Of a DNA stretch of 64,000 nucleotides, positions 1-8,715 are shown in pieces (position 1 is the first letter of the stretch; each line of letters starts with the position of its first letter). The stretch is taken from the NCBI GenBank assembly GCA_002894685.1, contig NCRC01000011.1, positions 86,742-150,741 on the forward strand, written 5' to 3'. Source of the DNA: Salinivenus lutea (lineage in GTDB: Bacteria > Bacteroidota > Rhodothermia > Rhodothermales > Salinibacteraceae). A model generated the notes under the pieces. That model searched no databases and had not been told where the DNA came from. It worked only from the letters and a program-made list of their open reading frames with translations. The translations under genes were made by a program, and so were the position numbers.

Positions 1-1720
1 CCCCATTCTGAGTCAGGACTACTCCTTTCCCTCGAAGGGTGAGTCGAAGTGGGTATCGCAGGTCCTGCTCTTCGGAAAGGTCTTGAGCTTCCGAGTAAGA
101 GGAGAGAGCATCATCGGGGCGCCCCTGATCTGCTCTAACGCTCCCAAGGTTCTGGAGGGCAATTGCTTTTAGGTAGCGCCGGTCGAGCCGGTCGGCTTCT
201 TCTACGGCGTGCTTGAAGTGTCTTTCTGCACGTTTGAGATTGCCAGCTTCCACAGCGATGGTTCCCCGATTGAGTTTTGTACCCACGAGCCCTGCATAAT
301 CATTATCTGACTGCTTCAATTCCTCGCTTTCCTCCAACAGGTCAATGGCGCGATCGGGATCGCTGTCGGCTTTTAGGGAGGCAAGATTACTTAGGGCTCG
401 GCTCAGCAGTCCTTCGTTTTCCTGGCGCCGGGCGTGCTTGACGGCTTTCTCGTAACTACTTTTGGCTTTTTCCTCGTTCCCGAGATAGAAATTGGCAACT
501 CCGGAGTTGATATAGGCTTGCCCGATCCCCCAGGCGTCGTTTACCGATCGGCTGTGATCATGTAGCTTGTCAAACCAAGAGAGGGCCTCCTCATTTCGAC
601 CGTTTCTCGCTAGACACAGCCCGAAAGCATTGTAAGTCCGGGTGATGTCGTGATCAGATAACTCGTCAATATCCTCTAGGTCTGCCTGAGTCAGAATCGG
701 CTCTAAGGCCGAGCACAGTAGGTCGTTCTCACTTCCCGGCTCGACTAAATAGACTGAGTCGACAAGCGACCGAATTGCACTGCCCACGTTGTTCTGCCCT
801 ATGTATTTGAGAGCAAGAAAGATAGCAACATCGGGGTGAAGGCGATGGGGCCTGAGCGCGTCGAACCAAGTTTCATCGAGGCGAACCTGCTCTTCTTCGG
901 CTTCCAGAACTCGTTCCTTGACAGACTCTGGAAGGCTTAAATGGTTTTCATCCCAACGGATGAGTTCCCGGGTCGAGAGGGAGCTGATGAGAGAATCCCA
1001 GTCACGATTAGGAAAGATCGCTTCGAGCCATTCGGGACGAGGAGAAATTGGAGCAGTAGCGATGAGTCCAAGAGCTTCACGTTCCTTGCTTGGAAGGGGC
1101 AGTGAACGGCGCTGAATATCTTCCGATCTTTTACTTCGTCCCCTTTGTGCTTGTAAGTCCTGCAGAATATCTGGCAACTCATAGAGCAGATCAACAAGCT
1201 CCTTTTCCTTTAGGAGATGAGCCTCGATCTCGCCCTCTGATTGCCCAGAAGAATCGCCGCCCAGTAGGTGCGTCTCGAGTATGTCGCGGATCTGATCCAG
1301 GCGTTGATGTGTTTCCTCAGCCTTGTGCTCGACGCGTCTTCCTAAAAACCGTAGTCCTTCTTCGCCTTCGAGTGCGACATCGCGTAGATTGCGAACGAGA
1401 GCACGGACAACTCTTTCGGCCACCTCCAGTTTTTCAGCTTCTTCGATAGGCCCTAACTCTGCGTGTTCGAGGAAGGAGCGGGCTACTGACTCGTCGTTGA
1501 CATCCTCACCGCGAAAGACCTTGCCTGCGTAGTAGTCCAGCGCACCCTCTTTAAACCAACGGTCGAGTCCGTTTCGGATCCCGGGTTTGGACTTGTATAC
1601 ATGCTTTGTCTCTTCGATAGCGCGGCGGAGCGGAATCCGAAGCTGACTTTTGATTTCCTCCCAAGTAGTTGCTCCAGCGTTCTTCGCTATTGCGAAAATA
1701 ACAGTATCGAATAGACCCAT
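1..1720 (-). CDS. TPR-repeat protein with winged-helix-like segment, 3' end beyond window
   Basis: The reading frame is open from an ATG at 1720 down to base 1, so at least 573 residues are encoded and the C-terminus lies outside the window. Residues 1-190 are helical and charged. A stretch near 225-285 (ALGLIATAPISPRPEWLEAI onward) resembles the winged-helix that follows the NTPase in STAND proteins. From about residue 385 there are tandem TPR-like helical pairs (for example AYINSGVANFYLGNEEKAKS and LQNLGSVRADQGRPDDALSS). No P-loop is visible in the N-terminal part. The family suggests protein-protein sensing; a defence role is inferred only from the surrounding genes. Confidence 0.75.
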   Translation of the reverse strand, partial: MGLFDTVIFAIAKNAGATTWEEIKSQLRIPLRRAIEETKHVYKSKPGIRNGLDRWFKEGALDYYAGKVFRGEDVNDESVARSFLEHAELGPIEEAEKLEVAERVVRALVRNLRDVALEGEEGLRFLGRRVEHKAEETHQRLDQIRDILETHLLGGDSSGQSEGEIEAHLLKEKELVDLLYELPDILQDLQAQRGRSKRSEDIQRRSLPLPSKEREALGLIATAPISPRPEWLEAIFPNRDWDSLISSLSTRELIRWDENHLSLPESVKERVLEAEEEQVRLDETWFDALRPHRLHPDVAIFLALKYIGQNNVGSAIRSLVDSVYLVEPGSENDLLCSALEPILTQADLEDIDELSDHDITRTYNAFGLCLARNGRNEEALSWFDKLHDHSRSVNDAWGIGQAYINSGVANFYLGNEEKAKSSYEKAVKHARRQENEGLLSRALSNLASLKADSDPDRAIDLLEESEELKQSDNDYAGLVGTKLNRGTIAVEAGNLKRAERHFKHAVEEADRLDRRYLKAIALQNLGSVRADQGRPDDALSSYSEAQDLSEEQDLRYPLRLTLRGKGVVLTQNG

Positions 1721-2140
1721 TGGTTTGAATCACGAGCTACCTGAAAAGGACGACTACTAACGGTGGGTCGATAAATGTCAGCGCTTCACCTGATGTCGGA
1801 GTGCCAGGGCGAGAAGTGCTACGATCGGCGGGGAGGTCACTCTTTGGAATACACTAAGTAGCCGAGGTCCCACGTCCTGAAAATCCGCCGACTGAACCGG
1901 TAAAAAGGTCGATTCGGCGCTCACGATCAGACCACGAGCCCAGCCTGACAGGCTCCCTGGTAAAAGTGCACTGGCACGGTCTCCTGAAATTGCTCCTTGA
2001 AAGACGTATCTTGACGTGCAGACAAGAATGATCCCGACGAGCCAAAGCGATACCGGAAGAGTCCACTCTCCTCACCCGCTTACCAGCGATAGTCTCTCAT
2101 CAGCACAAACTAAATTCTACTCGATACTCTCGCTTGAGCT
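1721..2140. other. intergenic region, no supported gene
   Basis: About 420 bases lie between the leftward TPR gene and the rightward small gene at 2141, so this is a divergent promoter region. The short frames here have arginine/serine-rich translations unlike the acidic proteins of the genome. I see no RNA gene. Confidence 0.5.
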
Positions 2141-2458
2141 ATGATCATTGAGGTCTACCACCGGCAACACTCCCCGACCGGCGCCGGACATCAAGTTTTC
2201 GAGGAGCGGCCCGATGTGCCCTGGACCGAAAGGCAGTATGAATACGAGCGCTCGGCGACCGTCGAGGTGCAGGCGGCCGGCCGCCGCGAGGCGCTCGGGC
2301 GAGCCCTCCGCCTAATGCGGCACAGGCCGTCGACGGCCGATTCTGGGGCCGCCCTCAAGCTTCACCGCGACAGCGTTCGGCGTTCGTCGATTGGAGACGT
2401 GCTTGTGGTGGGCGGGGCGGCCTACGAAGTGCAGGACGGAGGATTCGAGCAGATCTGA
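2141..2458 (+). CDS. small protein with YodL-like C-terminal motif
   Basis: The protein has 105 residues. Its C-terminal third (RSSIGDVLVV, then AYEV and GFEQI) matches the pattern of YodL-like domains, in which an R-S-x-S-V-G-D-V segment is followed by a short strand and a terminal G-F-x-x-I. Such proteins are common on mobile elements and their biochemical role is not known. The middle part is an arginine-rich helix (residues 45-65). It stands alone upstream of a DUF2188 gene on the other strand and of the restriction-modification pair. The ATG at 2141 is the only sensible start. Confidence 0.6.
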   Translation: MIIEVYHRQHSPTGAGHQVFEERPDVPWTERQYEYERSATVEVQAAGRREALGRALRLMRHRPSTADSGAALKLHRDSVRRSSIGDVLVVGGAAYEVQDGGFEQI

Positions 2459-2608
2459 GAGCCCATTTCGACTTTCGGGGAGGGTCCCTGATGGAGTAGC
2501 CCTCCAACGCGTGTAGCAGACATCTACAAGCCCCGCCGTGCCTCTCGCGCGGCGCCCATCGCGTAGGTCTGGATTCAGATCATTCCGAGATTTGGCAGGC
2601 GCCCAGGC

Positions 2609-2836
2609 TCACCCATCGGGCGGATGAGGATCATTTCCATGGCTATCAGAATCTTGAATTGTGCCGTCTGAGCGGTGGATGACGAACTCGGTGTTCTGAT
2701 TTTGGCTCACCCTACGGCCGTAGTCTTCCCCCTCAGCTTTCGTGTCGAATCGCCGTGAGGCTTCGGGGTCGCCGCTCTTTTTCACTTGCCATCCCCCGTC
2801 AGGGTGAGGTGTCAGGTGGTGTGATTCGTCGCTCAT
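2609..2836 (-). CDS. DUF2188 domain protein
   Basis: The protein has 75 residues and is almost entirely one DUF2188 domain: an N-terminal HxLxPHPDGGWQVKKSGDPEA segment, the helix around RRFDTKAEGEDYGRRV, and a C-terminal strand with VIHRSDGTIQDSDSHGNDPH. The G-W-x-V-K and the HxxDGxIxxxxxxGxDP signatures are both present. The function of the family is unknown; the proteins are small, soluble and often found beside mobile or stress genes. It is monocistronic, facing away from the restriction gene. Confidence 0.8.
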   Translation of the reverse strand: MSDESHHLTPHPDGGWQVKKSGDPEASRRFDTKAEGEDYGRRVSQNQNTEFVIHRSDGTIQDSDSHGNDPHPPDG

Positions 2837-3287
2837 ATCAGGTCAGGGGATTGATATGGAAAAGCTGCTTCAAACAACTCTTTGATTATTAAGGAACGGC
2901 AAATAAACATGTTTCGAACACATATAGCCTGAGTCAAGCATGGAGGGGTCTGTGGATAGGAGGCTGGTCTCAGACCGAGTGATAATCGCTCAACTCTCTT
3001 AGTATTATCCAGCCTGGTAAAGGTGTTCTCCACCCTGGGCCACGGACGCCGCCCATTCGGAGAGTCATTTTTCCAGCTGTCAATCTCACGCTGCCTCAGA
3101 CTTGGCGACAAGAGGCGACGTCGGTCTTCTGAAGTTCAGGACGCTTTTTTCGGGCCGTAGAAAACGCTTTGCCTGCACTGTTCCACTTTGAAATTGGGGC
3201 AGCAGTTGTAGGCGTGTGCGTGTCCGTCGGATGAGCATTACCTTTGAAACGCATGGTCTTTTGCCGCGCGACGCCGATCCGATAAGC
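2837..3287. other. intergenic region upstream of restriction gene
   Basis: About 450 bases separate DUF2188 from the start chosen for the nuclease. The region is locally AT-rich around 2870-2930. The nuclease frame is open further upstream to 3216, but the extra residues have no counterpart in the XhoI/PaeR7I family. I see no hairpin or small gene here that I would defend. Confidence 0.4.
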
Positions 3288-4046
3288 ATGGCTTCTTCTC
3301 CCGATTCAGGAGGCGGAAATGGGCTCCCGTCCCTCGATAATCTCCCTCCGGAGATCGCCAGTGCTGTCCAATTCTACTGGGAAACCCGCCTGGGGCAGGC
3401 CGAAGACCAGCGCGCCTCCGATAACACGGCCCGCGGCCGACGGGCGGAAGTGCTGGGAGGGGGGCAGATGGACGGATTCGCTGGCCTCGTCGAGGACCTC
3501 CTCGTAGCGGAGGGCGTGCCCCGAGCGTCGGTCAAGCACGACTACCAAGCGACCTTGCCCGGCTTTTTTCGCCACGAGAAGGAATGGGACACGGCTGTCG
3601 TTTACGACGGAAAGCTTCTCGCGGCGGTTGAGTACAAGTCACAGGCCAGCTCCTTCGGTAACAACCTGAACAACCGGGCCGAAGAGGCGATCGGAAGCAA
3701 TACCGACCTTTTGGAGGCCTACGAGGAGGGTGTGTTTGCGCCCTCGCCCCAGCCGTTTGTCGGGTACCTTATGCTCATGGCCGACAACGAGCGGTCTCGG
3801 GAATCGGTGGGGCTCCGAGAGCCCAACTTTGAGGCCGACGATGAATTTCAGGGAGCAAGCTACGCCCGCCGGGCGGAGCTGCTTTGCCTTCGAATGGTGC
3901 GAAAGCGGCTGGTAAGCGGAGCCGCCTTACTTATGAGCGGGCAGGAGGAAGGGCTTGAGGGTGGGTACAGCGAGCCTAATGAGGAGCTCCAGTTCGAGCG
4001 ATTTGTACGAGAGCTTACCTCACACGTAGGGGCTCACGTGGACTGA
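3288..4046 (+). CDS. PaeR7I/XhoI-family type II restriction endonuclease
   Basis: This is a predicted orthodox type IIP nuclease. Starting at ATG 3288 gives 252 residues, close to the roughly 245 of XhoI and PaeR7I; the frame extends to 3216 with unrelated residues. Family landmarks are visible in order: GRRAEVLGGGQMDGF, the catalytic cluster EWDTAVVYDGKLLAAVEYKS (PD-(D/E)xK type, with D and E-x-K), FGNNLNNRAEEAIG, PFVGYLMLMADN, and FQGASYARRAELLCLRMV. Known members cut CTCGAG. It lies 86 bases upstream of an adenine methyltransferase in the same direction, forming a restriction-modification pair. That the target is CTCGAG is inferred from the family. Confidence 0.9.
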   Translation: MASSPDSGGGNGLPSLDNLPPEIASAVQFYWETRLGQAEDQRASDNTARGRRAEVLGGGQMDGFAGLVEDLLVAEGVPRASVKHDYQATLPGFFRHEKEWDTAVVYDGKLLAAVEYKSQASSFGNNLNNRAEEAIGSNTDLLEAYEEGVFAPSPQPFVGYLMLMADNERSRESVGLREPNFEADDEFQGASYARRAELLCLRMVRKRLVSGAALLMSGQEEGLEGGYSEPNEELQFERFVRELTSHVGAHVD

Positions 4047-4132
4047 CGATCAGCCTATCCGACCCCGAGAACGCTAGTTCTGCAGGGCTCCCATACACAC
4101 GGCATTCCATCTCACAGAGAATCCGGGTCCGC

Positions 4133-5539
4133 ATGAAAGGTCATCACCCTACGCCACCGCCTTTGGCCGAGCACATGGCCCGCCGTCTATTCGACGGCAA
4201 TCCCCCTTCTGAGGGCGACCGGATCCTCTATCCGGGCTGCGGGGGGAAGGCGCCATTCGCTAAGGCGGTAGAAGCGATCTGCCAGGACGAAGGGTATCCT
4301 CTTCCGCAAGGCCTCGCCGTTGAAAACGATCCGGACCTCGCCAAACAGGCGGAGAACCTTAAGATCAAGCACCTCCGCCTACGGAAGGTGGACTTTCTCG
4401 GGCCGGAGATCGCCGAGGAGGGATCGTTCGACTATGTGTTGGGTAATCCGCCGTATGTCCCGATCGAGGGCCTCTCAGAGGAAGAGAAGGCGCGCTATCG
4501 CTCTGACTTTCGGGTCGCCAAGGGCCGTTTCGACCTGTATCTTTTGTTTTTCGAGCGAGCGTTGTCTCTCCTCGCGCCGGGCGGACGACTCGTGTTCGTG
4601 ACGCCGGAGAAGTGGGAGTACGTCGAGACCGCCCGGCCGCTCCGCCAACTGGTAACTGGCAGGGGATCCGGGAGCGCAAGCTACCACGTTGAAGAGATCA
4701 ACCACGTGGATGAAGATGCCTTTCCGCAGCTGACGGCCTACCCGTCGGTGACGACGATTCGGAGGATTGAGGACAACGCTGAATCTGTTAGTAGAACGAC
4801 TCAAATCCGCACCCGAGACGGAACGAGTTACCAGACACAGCTTCCTTCGGGGGGGGAGAGTTGGGCGGCGGCGGTGCGGGGGAAGGAACTTTCGGGGATG
4901 GAGACGGGCCTTACCCTCGGGGACGTGACCGTTCGCGTGTCTCCGGGAATGGCCACCGGGGCCGACGCGGTTTTCGTGTTCGATAAAGATGAGGTGCCCG
5001 AGGGCCTCAGTCCAAAGTGGACGCGGCCGACGGTTTCGGGAAAGGAGCTTACCCACGGTGGCGCCTTGGACCCGCAAAGCGTCTTCGCCTGTCCCTACCG
5101 AAGCGATGGGACGCTTCCGGAGGAGAGTGACCTCGGGGCCTTCGGGGAGTGGGCCGCGCGGCACCGCGAGCGGTTGGAGGACCGGTCCTGCGTTCAGAAG
5201 GCCGGGAAGCGGTGGTACGCATGGCACGAAACGCCGCCAATGGAAGACATCCTTCGCCCGAAGATTGTCTTCAAGGACATTGCGAAGGAGCCGAAGTTCT
5301 GGGCCGAGCGCACCGGCGAAATTATCCCACGGCACACAGTGTACTACCTCGTGCCGGAGGAGGGCGTCTCATTCGACCAGCTCCTCAGCTACCTCAACGG
5401 CCCGGTTGCGAAGGAATGGATGGAGGCCCATTGCCAGCGGGCAGCAAACGGGTTCCTCCGGCTCCAGAGCCGGGTGTTGCGCAAGCTGCCGGTGCCGGTC
5501 GAGGTCGCTCGAGAGCGGCAGGGAGCGCTGTCGTTCTGA
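4133..5539 (+). CDS. N6-adenine DNA methyltransferase of PaeR7I/XhoI-type system
   Basis: The protein has 468 residues. An AdoMet-binding motif I (ILYPGCGGKAPF, residues 31-42) is followed by the catalytic motif IV GNPPYVP (residues 104-110), the order of gamma-class m6A methyltransferases. An FDLYLLFFERAL segment and LLAPGGRLVFVTPEKW follow, as in the TaqI-like fold. The C-terminal half (residues 240-468) is the likely target recognition domain. It sits just behind the restriction nuclease and presumably protects the same site. GC content and codon use match the nuclease, so the pair probably moved together. Confidence 0.9.
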   Translation: MKGHHPTPPPLAEHMARRLFDGNPPSEGDRILYPGCGGKAPFAKAVEAICQDEGYPLPQGLAVENDPDLAKQAENLKIKHLRLRKVDFLGPEIAEEGSFDYVLGNPPYVPIEGLSEEEKARYRSDFRVAKGRFDLYLLFFERALSLLAPGGRLVFVTPEKWEYVETARPLRQLVTGRGSGSASYHVEEINHVDEDAFPQLTAYPSVTTIRRIEDNAESVSRTTQIRTRDGTSYQTQLPSGGESWAAAVRGKELSGMETGLTLGDVTVRVSPGMATGADAVFVFDKDEVPEGLSPKWTRPTVSGKELTHGGALDPQSVFACPYRSDGTLPEESDLGAFGEWAARHRERLEDRSCVQKAGKRWYAWHETPPMEDILRPKIVFKDIAKEPKFWAERTGEIIPRHTVYYLVPEEGVSFDQLLSYLNGPVAKEWMEAHCQRAANGFLRLQSRVLRKLPVPVEVARERQGALSF

Positions 5540-5592
5540 TCGTCGTCTGACTTTTAAAACAGTAGAAGTCATCGCTGAGCTGGTGCTATACT

Positions 5593-6591
5593 ATGACTTC
5601 AAATGACACATTTCAGAGGCTTGAAAGTGAGCTCATTGAGGCAGCTTCACTCAGCGTACGATTCGGACTCAGGGAAATTCTCCGACGACGAGACGAACCC
5701 GAAGAACCTGATTATGTCGCTGGGCTAGTGTGCGAATCTAGTCGGCTTTTGGGGGCAGCCTGGAACGAGATTTTAATGTCGCATGGGGTAGCTGTCTCCG
5801 TTCTTGGAGTTTTCTGCCACGGCTCTCCGATGGTCGCATTTCAAGGAATAGATGCCACACACCGCGAGATTGGGGATCTGCTGATTGCCCATGTGCATCA
5901 CGGAGAAGGTCCCAAGAGTCGCCGAGCAATATTACTACAGGCGAAAATGTGTGATGGGGAGCCAACGAATCTCAAAGATGATGGTGATAAAGAGCAGCTT
6001 CATCTATACGTTAGATGGCCTGAATTTACCTACACTCAACCGAGTAGGGTGGAGGGGGAAAAGCGAAAGATAGTTTATACCCCACATGCTGGGGCCCGAT
6101 ACCTACTTATAGATGATCTTTCTTCCTCAAGAAACTCCAGACTACGACCCAGGAGAGATCCAGTGAGAGTTGCCCCCCCTGCTGAAGGGCTCAAAAGTAG
6201 ATGGTCACTAGAAGAGGCGATGTACGGGCTATTCCTTCAACAAGCAGGACGTCCCTTTAGGGGGAAAAATACCCCCCACCAATCTGGTTGGGACAAAGTT
6301 GTATGGGACCTGTTACACCTAGCTACGAATAAAGCCTTCAATCGTCGAGGGGCCGGATATCAAGATAGGTCTCGTTACACGGAGTCTGGAGTACCGGTCG
6401 ACGGTGCCACTGTAAGCGCTGGAAGTGTACACAAAACTACAACTAGCACTGTCAGAGCAATTCACGGGCCTGACGGCCAGTCTCTTTACAACCCGAACAG
6501 TGAGCCTCCCGAAGAACCTGTAGATCAGGAGGCTGATGAGCCTGCGGGACCATCGGTGATTCTGATAGAAACCTCCACTGCTTTCGAATAG
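5593..6591 (+). CDS. putative PD-(D/E)xK-like nuclease, uncharacterised
   Basis: The protein has 332 residues and I do not recognise a named family. A segment at about 95-125 reads EIGDLLIAHVHHG, then a strand and ILLQAKMC. The E...GD...QxK arrangement fits the core of PD-(D/E)xK nucleases in which Q replaces the E of E-x-K. It is followed by HLYVRWPEFTY, a motif I associate with uncharacterised restriction-like proteins. The C-terminal 80 residues look disordered and rich in S, T, P and E. The gene starts 53 bases after the methyltransferase and precedes a serine protease; GC is lower than in the R-M pair. Nuclease activity is inference. Confidence 0.6.
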   Translation: MTSNDTFQRLESELIEAASLSVRFGLREILRRRDEPEEPDYVAGLVCESSRLLGAAWNEILMSHGVAVSVLGVFCHGSPMVAFQGIDATHREIGDLLIAHVHHGEGPKSRRAILLQAKMCDGEPTNLKDDGDKEQLHLYVRWPEFTYTQPSRVEGEKRKIVYTPHAGARYLLIDDLSSSRNSRLRPRRDPVRVAPPAEGLKSRWSLEEAMYGLFLQQAGRPFRGKNTPHQSGWDKVVWDLLHLATNKAFNRRGAGYQDRSRYTESGVPVDGATVSAGSVHKTTTSTVRAIHGPDGQSLYNPNSEPPEEPVDQEADEPAGPSVILIETSTAFE

Positions 6592-6839
6592 AAGGTTACG
6601 GTAGAACCACCCGCAGTTGGGTGATTTTCGAGGTCTCTCCCCCAATAGGTGGGTCCGGAATCGGCTCATTCAAATCAAGCTGTTCTCTCTCATTGCTGGT
6701 CTAGACATCTGGGCTTGTACTGTGTAGAAAAGCTCTATCCCTGTAGTTTAGGGGACTGAGTCCGAATTCGCAGTGTCCAATTCGGGGATGCTAAACGTCA
6801 CCTGGAAGCAGTCTCACGGTACCAGATTTCGTATTAGCT

Positions 6840-8021
6840 ATGAACAGGACAGAACTGTGTCAGAAAGTTAGAGAGGCCACTAGGCAAGTCATGGTGGTCG
6901 GAGAGGATAAACTACTGGCAACTGGAACGGGTGTCACCATTGACAGTCAAGGGACAGTTCTTACTGCCGGACACGTTCTCTGCGACGATGGAGAATTTCG
7001 TAGTGAAAGAGTGCTGGTCACGACAGATGAAGGGCTCTTTCCCTACAAGCCGGTGCTATCTGGTGATCTTGCATTTGAAATGGACCTTAAAGGTCTTTCC
7101 GGTTCTCTTGAGATTGACCTGAACATTCTTACCCCTCTCGTCCAGCTCTCGGACGCAAGCTACCTTCCTCTGTCCGGATCAGTGAGTGAAGTGGGGGAAG
7201 AGATGATCATGGCAGGGTATTCCGATGAGATTGTCTTTCAGGTACATCCAGACCAGTTCGTTGACCTTGATGCTTTTGAGGGGGAGGATCCCCGCACACG
7301 TTTAGAGAAAGAGATCTTCAGCGAGCGGTTTAAAGTAGAGATGCTGAAGCGGGGGATGGTTGGTAATGTCCAGAAGCTGTATCTAAGCAATGTAGATCTG
7401 GAGCGGGCAGGGATTGACGACAGTATCTCGATTGAGGGAGCCTACTACGGCATAGACACTCATCTGACAGAGGGTGGAAGCGGAGGCCCTGTCGTGAACA
7501 AAAATGGTGAGGTGATCGGGGTTGTAATCAGAAGGTCCAAGACCGAGTCAGGAAACCGGTGGGTACCGTTACTTCCAGCCGACACAGGAGTCGTTCTCTC
7601 TCATCATCTCGCATCGTGGGCACTCGAGTACATGGGACTTCATCGAGAGCCTGACTGGAAACGCAGCTCAAGGCCTGGCGGCGGTGGAGGGACTATTCGT
7701 CCAGAGGACGTTGAATCCATGCCTCTGGGCCAAACTGTCGTTACTAAAAACGACAACAGGGCAAAGGTGGAGGTAACAAAAACAGGCCCCGGAGAGACGA
7801 CGGTCGTCTACAGAGATCCCACTAGCGGGGAGGTTGTACTGCTTGCGCAGTGGATACCCAGAGACAGTGGTTTAGTGGTCGACCCCAATACCATCAACCC
7901 TTCATTCTGGACGCTGATTGTCGACGGGGAGGAGACCCCAGTCTCCAAGTTTGAGGAGGTAGCCAATTCGACCAGCACAGGAGCGGCCATCGATGGAGAT
8001 GACAGAACCATCAAGCTCTGA
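6840..8021 (+). CDS. trypsin-like serine protease with C-terminal extension
   Basis: The protein has 393 residues and no signal peptide, so it is probably cytoplasmic. The chymotrypsin-fold catalytic triad is readable: H45 in VLTAGHVL, D93 in EIDLNIL, and S214 in EGGSGGPVVN, followed by a substrate-pocket strand GEVIGVVI. After the protease domain (about 1-270) there is a glycine-rich linker and a C-terminal strand-rich domain (about 290-393) I cannot name. Cytoplasmic trypsin-like proteases are frequent effectors in bacterial defence and conflict systems. Its pairing with the preceding putative nuclease is suggested only by order and similar base composition; the 248-base gap leaves room for its own promoter. 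Confidence 0.75.
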   Translation: MNRTELCQKVREATRQVMVVGEDKLLATGTGVTIDSQGTVLTAGHVLCDDGEFRSERVLVTTDEGLFPYKPVLSGDLAFEMDLKGLSGSLEIDLNILTPLVQLSDASYLPLSGSVSEVGEEMIMAGYSDEIVFQVHPDQFVDLDAFEGEDPRTRLEKEIFSERFKVEMLKRGMVGNVQKLYLSNVDLERAGIDDSISIEGAYYGIDTHLTEGGSGGPVVNKNGEVIGVVIRRSKTESGNRWVPLLPADTGVVLSHHLASWALEYMGLHREPDWKRSSRPGGGGGTIRPEDVESMPLGQTVVTKNDNRAKVEVTKTGPGETTVVYRDPTSGEVVLLAQWIPRDSGLVVDPNTINPSFWTLIVDGEETPVSKFEEVANSTSTGAAIDGDDRTIKL

Positions 8022-8025
8022 CCTA

Positions 8026-8335
8026 TCATTTCCGCCGCTCCCCGTCGGGCCCAACGTAGCGGTAGAGCGTCGCCCGTGAAATATCAAACCGCTCGCAGAT
8101 GTCCGAGGTGGAGGCCTCCTCGTTTTGCATAAGCGACTGCACCTGCGGGATTTCCTCTTCGGTGAGGGCCGGCGGACTCCCTCCTACCCTGTCCCACTCC
8201 CGGGCGGCCCGGAGGTCGGCCATCCACCCCACTGTTAGTTCGCGTTCGAACTCGGCGAGGCCCCAAAGGTGCGAGAGGTGAGCCTTCCCTGCGCGGTTGG
8301 GTATCGATTCCTTCGGTCAGGAAGTCGACTTATCT
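8026..8335 (-). pseudogene. decayed serine recombinase (resolvase) remnant
   Basis: The minus strand still encodes the C-terminal helix-turn-helix of a resolvase (VGGSPPALTEEEIPQVQSLM and ICERFDISRATLYRYVGPDG), closely matching the intact recombinase at 20080-20646. Upstream, recognisable pieces of VDFxxLTEGIDT, LTF..FGA and AEFEREL occur in different frames, so at least two frameshifts separate them, and the catalytic N-terminal domain is absent. It is a broken relic, probably from an earlier transposon or island arrival. It lies immediately after the protease gene, on the opposite strand. Confidence 0.8.
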
Positions 8336-8367
8336 CCCGTTCTGCGGCAGGCGCTTTCCCCGCCTCA

Positions 8368-8509
8368 GTCCCCACGTCCGTGGGGACACCTTGGGGTTGG
8401 CGGGCCGCTCTGCTGCATCCCCAGATCTATCCCCGCTGACGCGGGGCTACCCTCACGGGTGCTGCAAGGATTTAATCTCAGGGGCTATCCCCGCGAGTGC
8501 GTGACCACC
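8368..8509. CRISPR. possible decayed type I-E CRISPR remnant, three degenerate repeats
   Basis: Three repeat-like units start near 8368, 8427 and 8485. Each contains a TCCCC...GGGG-type inverted repeat followed by an ACC-like 3' end: TCCCCACGTCCGTGGGGACA, ATCCCCGCTGACGCGGGGCT and ATCCCCGCGAGTGCGTGACC. The CCCC cores lie at 8370, 8431 and 8489. The first interval is exactly 61 bases, the 29+32 period of type I-E arrays; the second is 58. Repeat identity is poor and no cas gene is in the window, so this would be a degraded fragment. Coincidental GC-rich hairpins remain possible. Confidence 0.4.
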
Positions 8510-8715
8510 GGCCAAGGTGAATGGTCTGCAGGTCAGTTACATTGCCTTTGGGTTCATTCAACACGGCCCCTACCGCTTCAGAAAGGGCCATTCGGGGTGA
8601 ATGGTCACCGTCGGATGGACGTGGTGGACCAGATGAACGTGAGCTATTTGTCATGGGCCCGAGGTATTGTTTTGGTAGGGGTTGGCCTGAATCTTTTATA
8701 AACACCGTTCATCTG

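Noticed and set aside
4475..5335. 286-codon frame antisense to the methyltransferase
   Set aside because: It is a shadow of a high-GC coding gene; the methyltransferase has clear motifs in the other frame.
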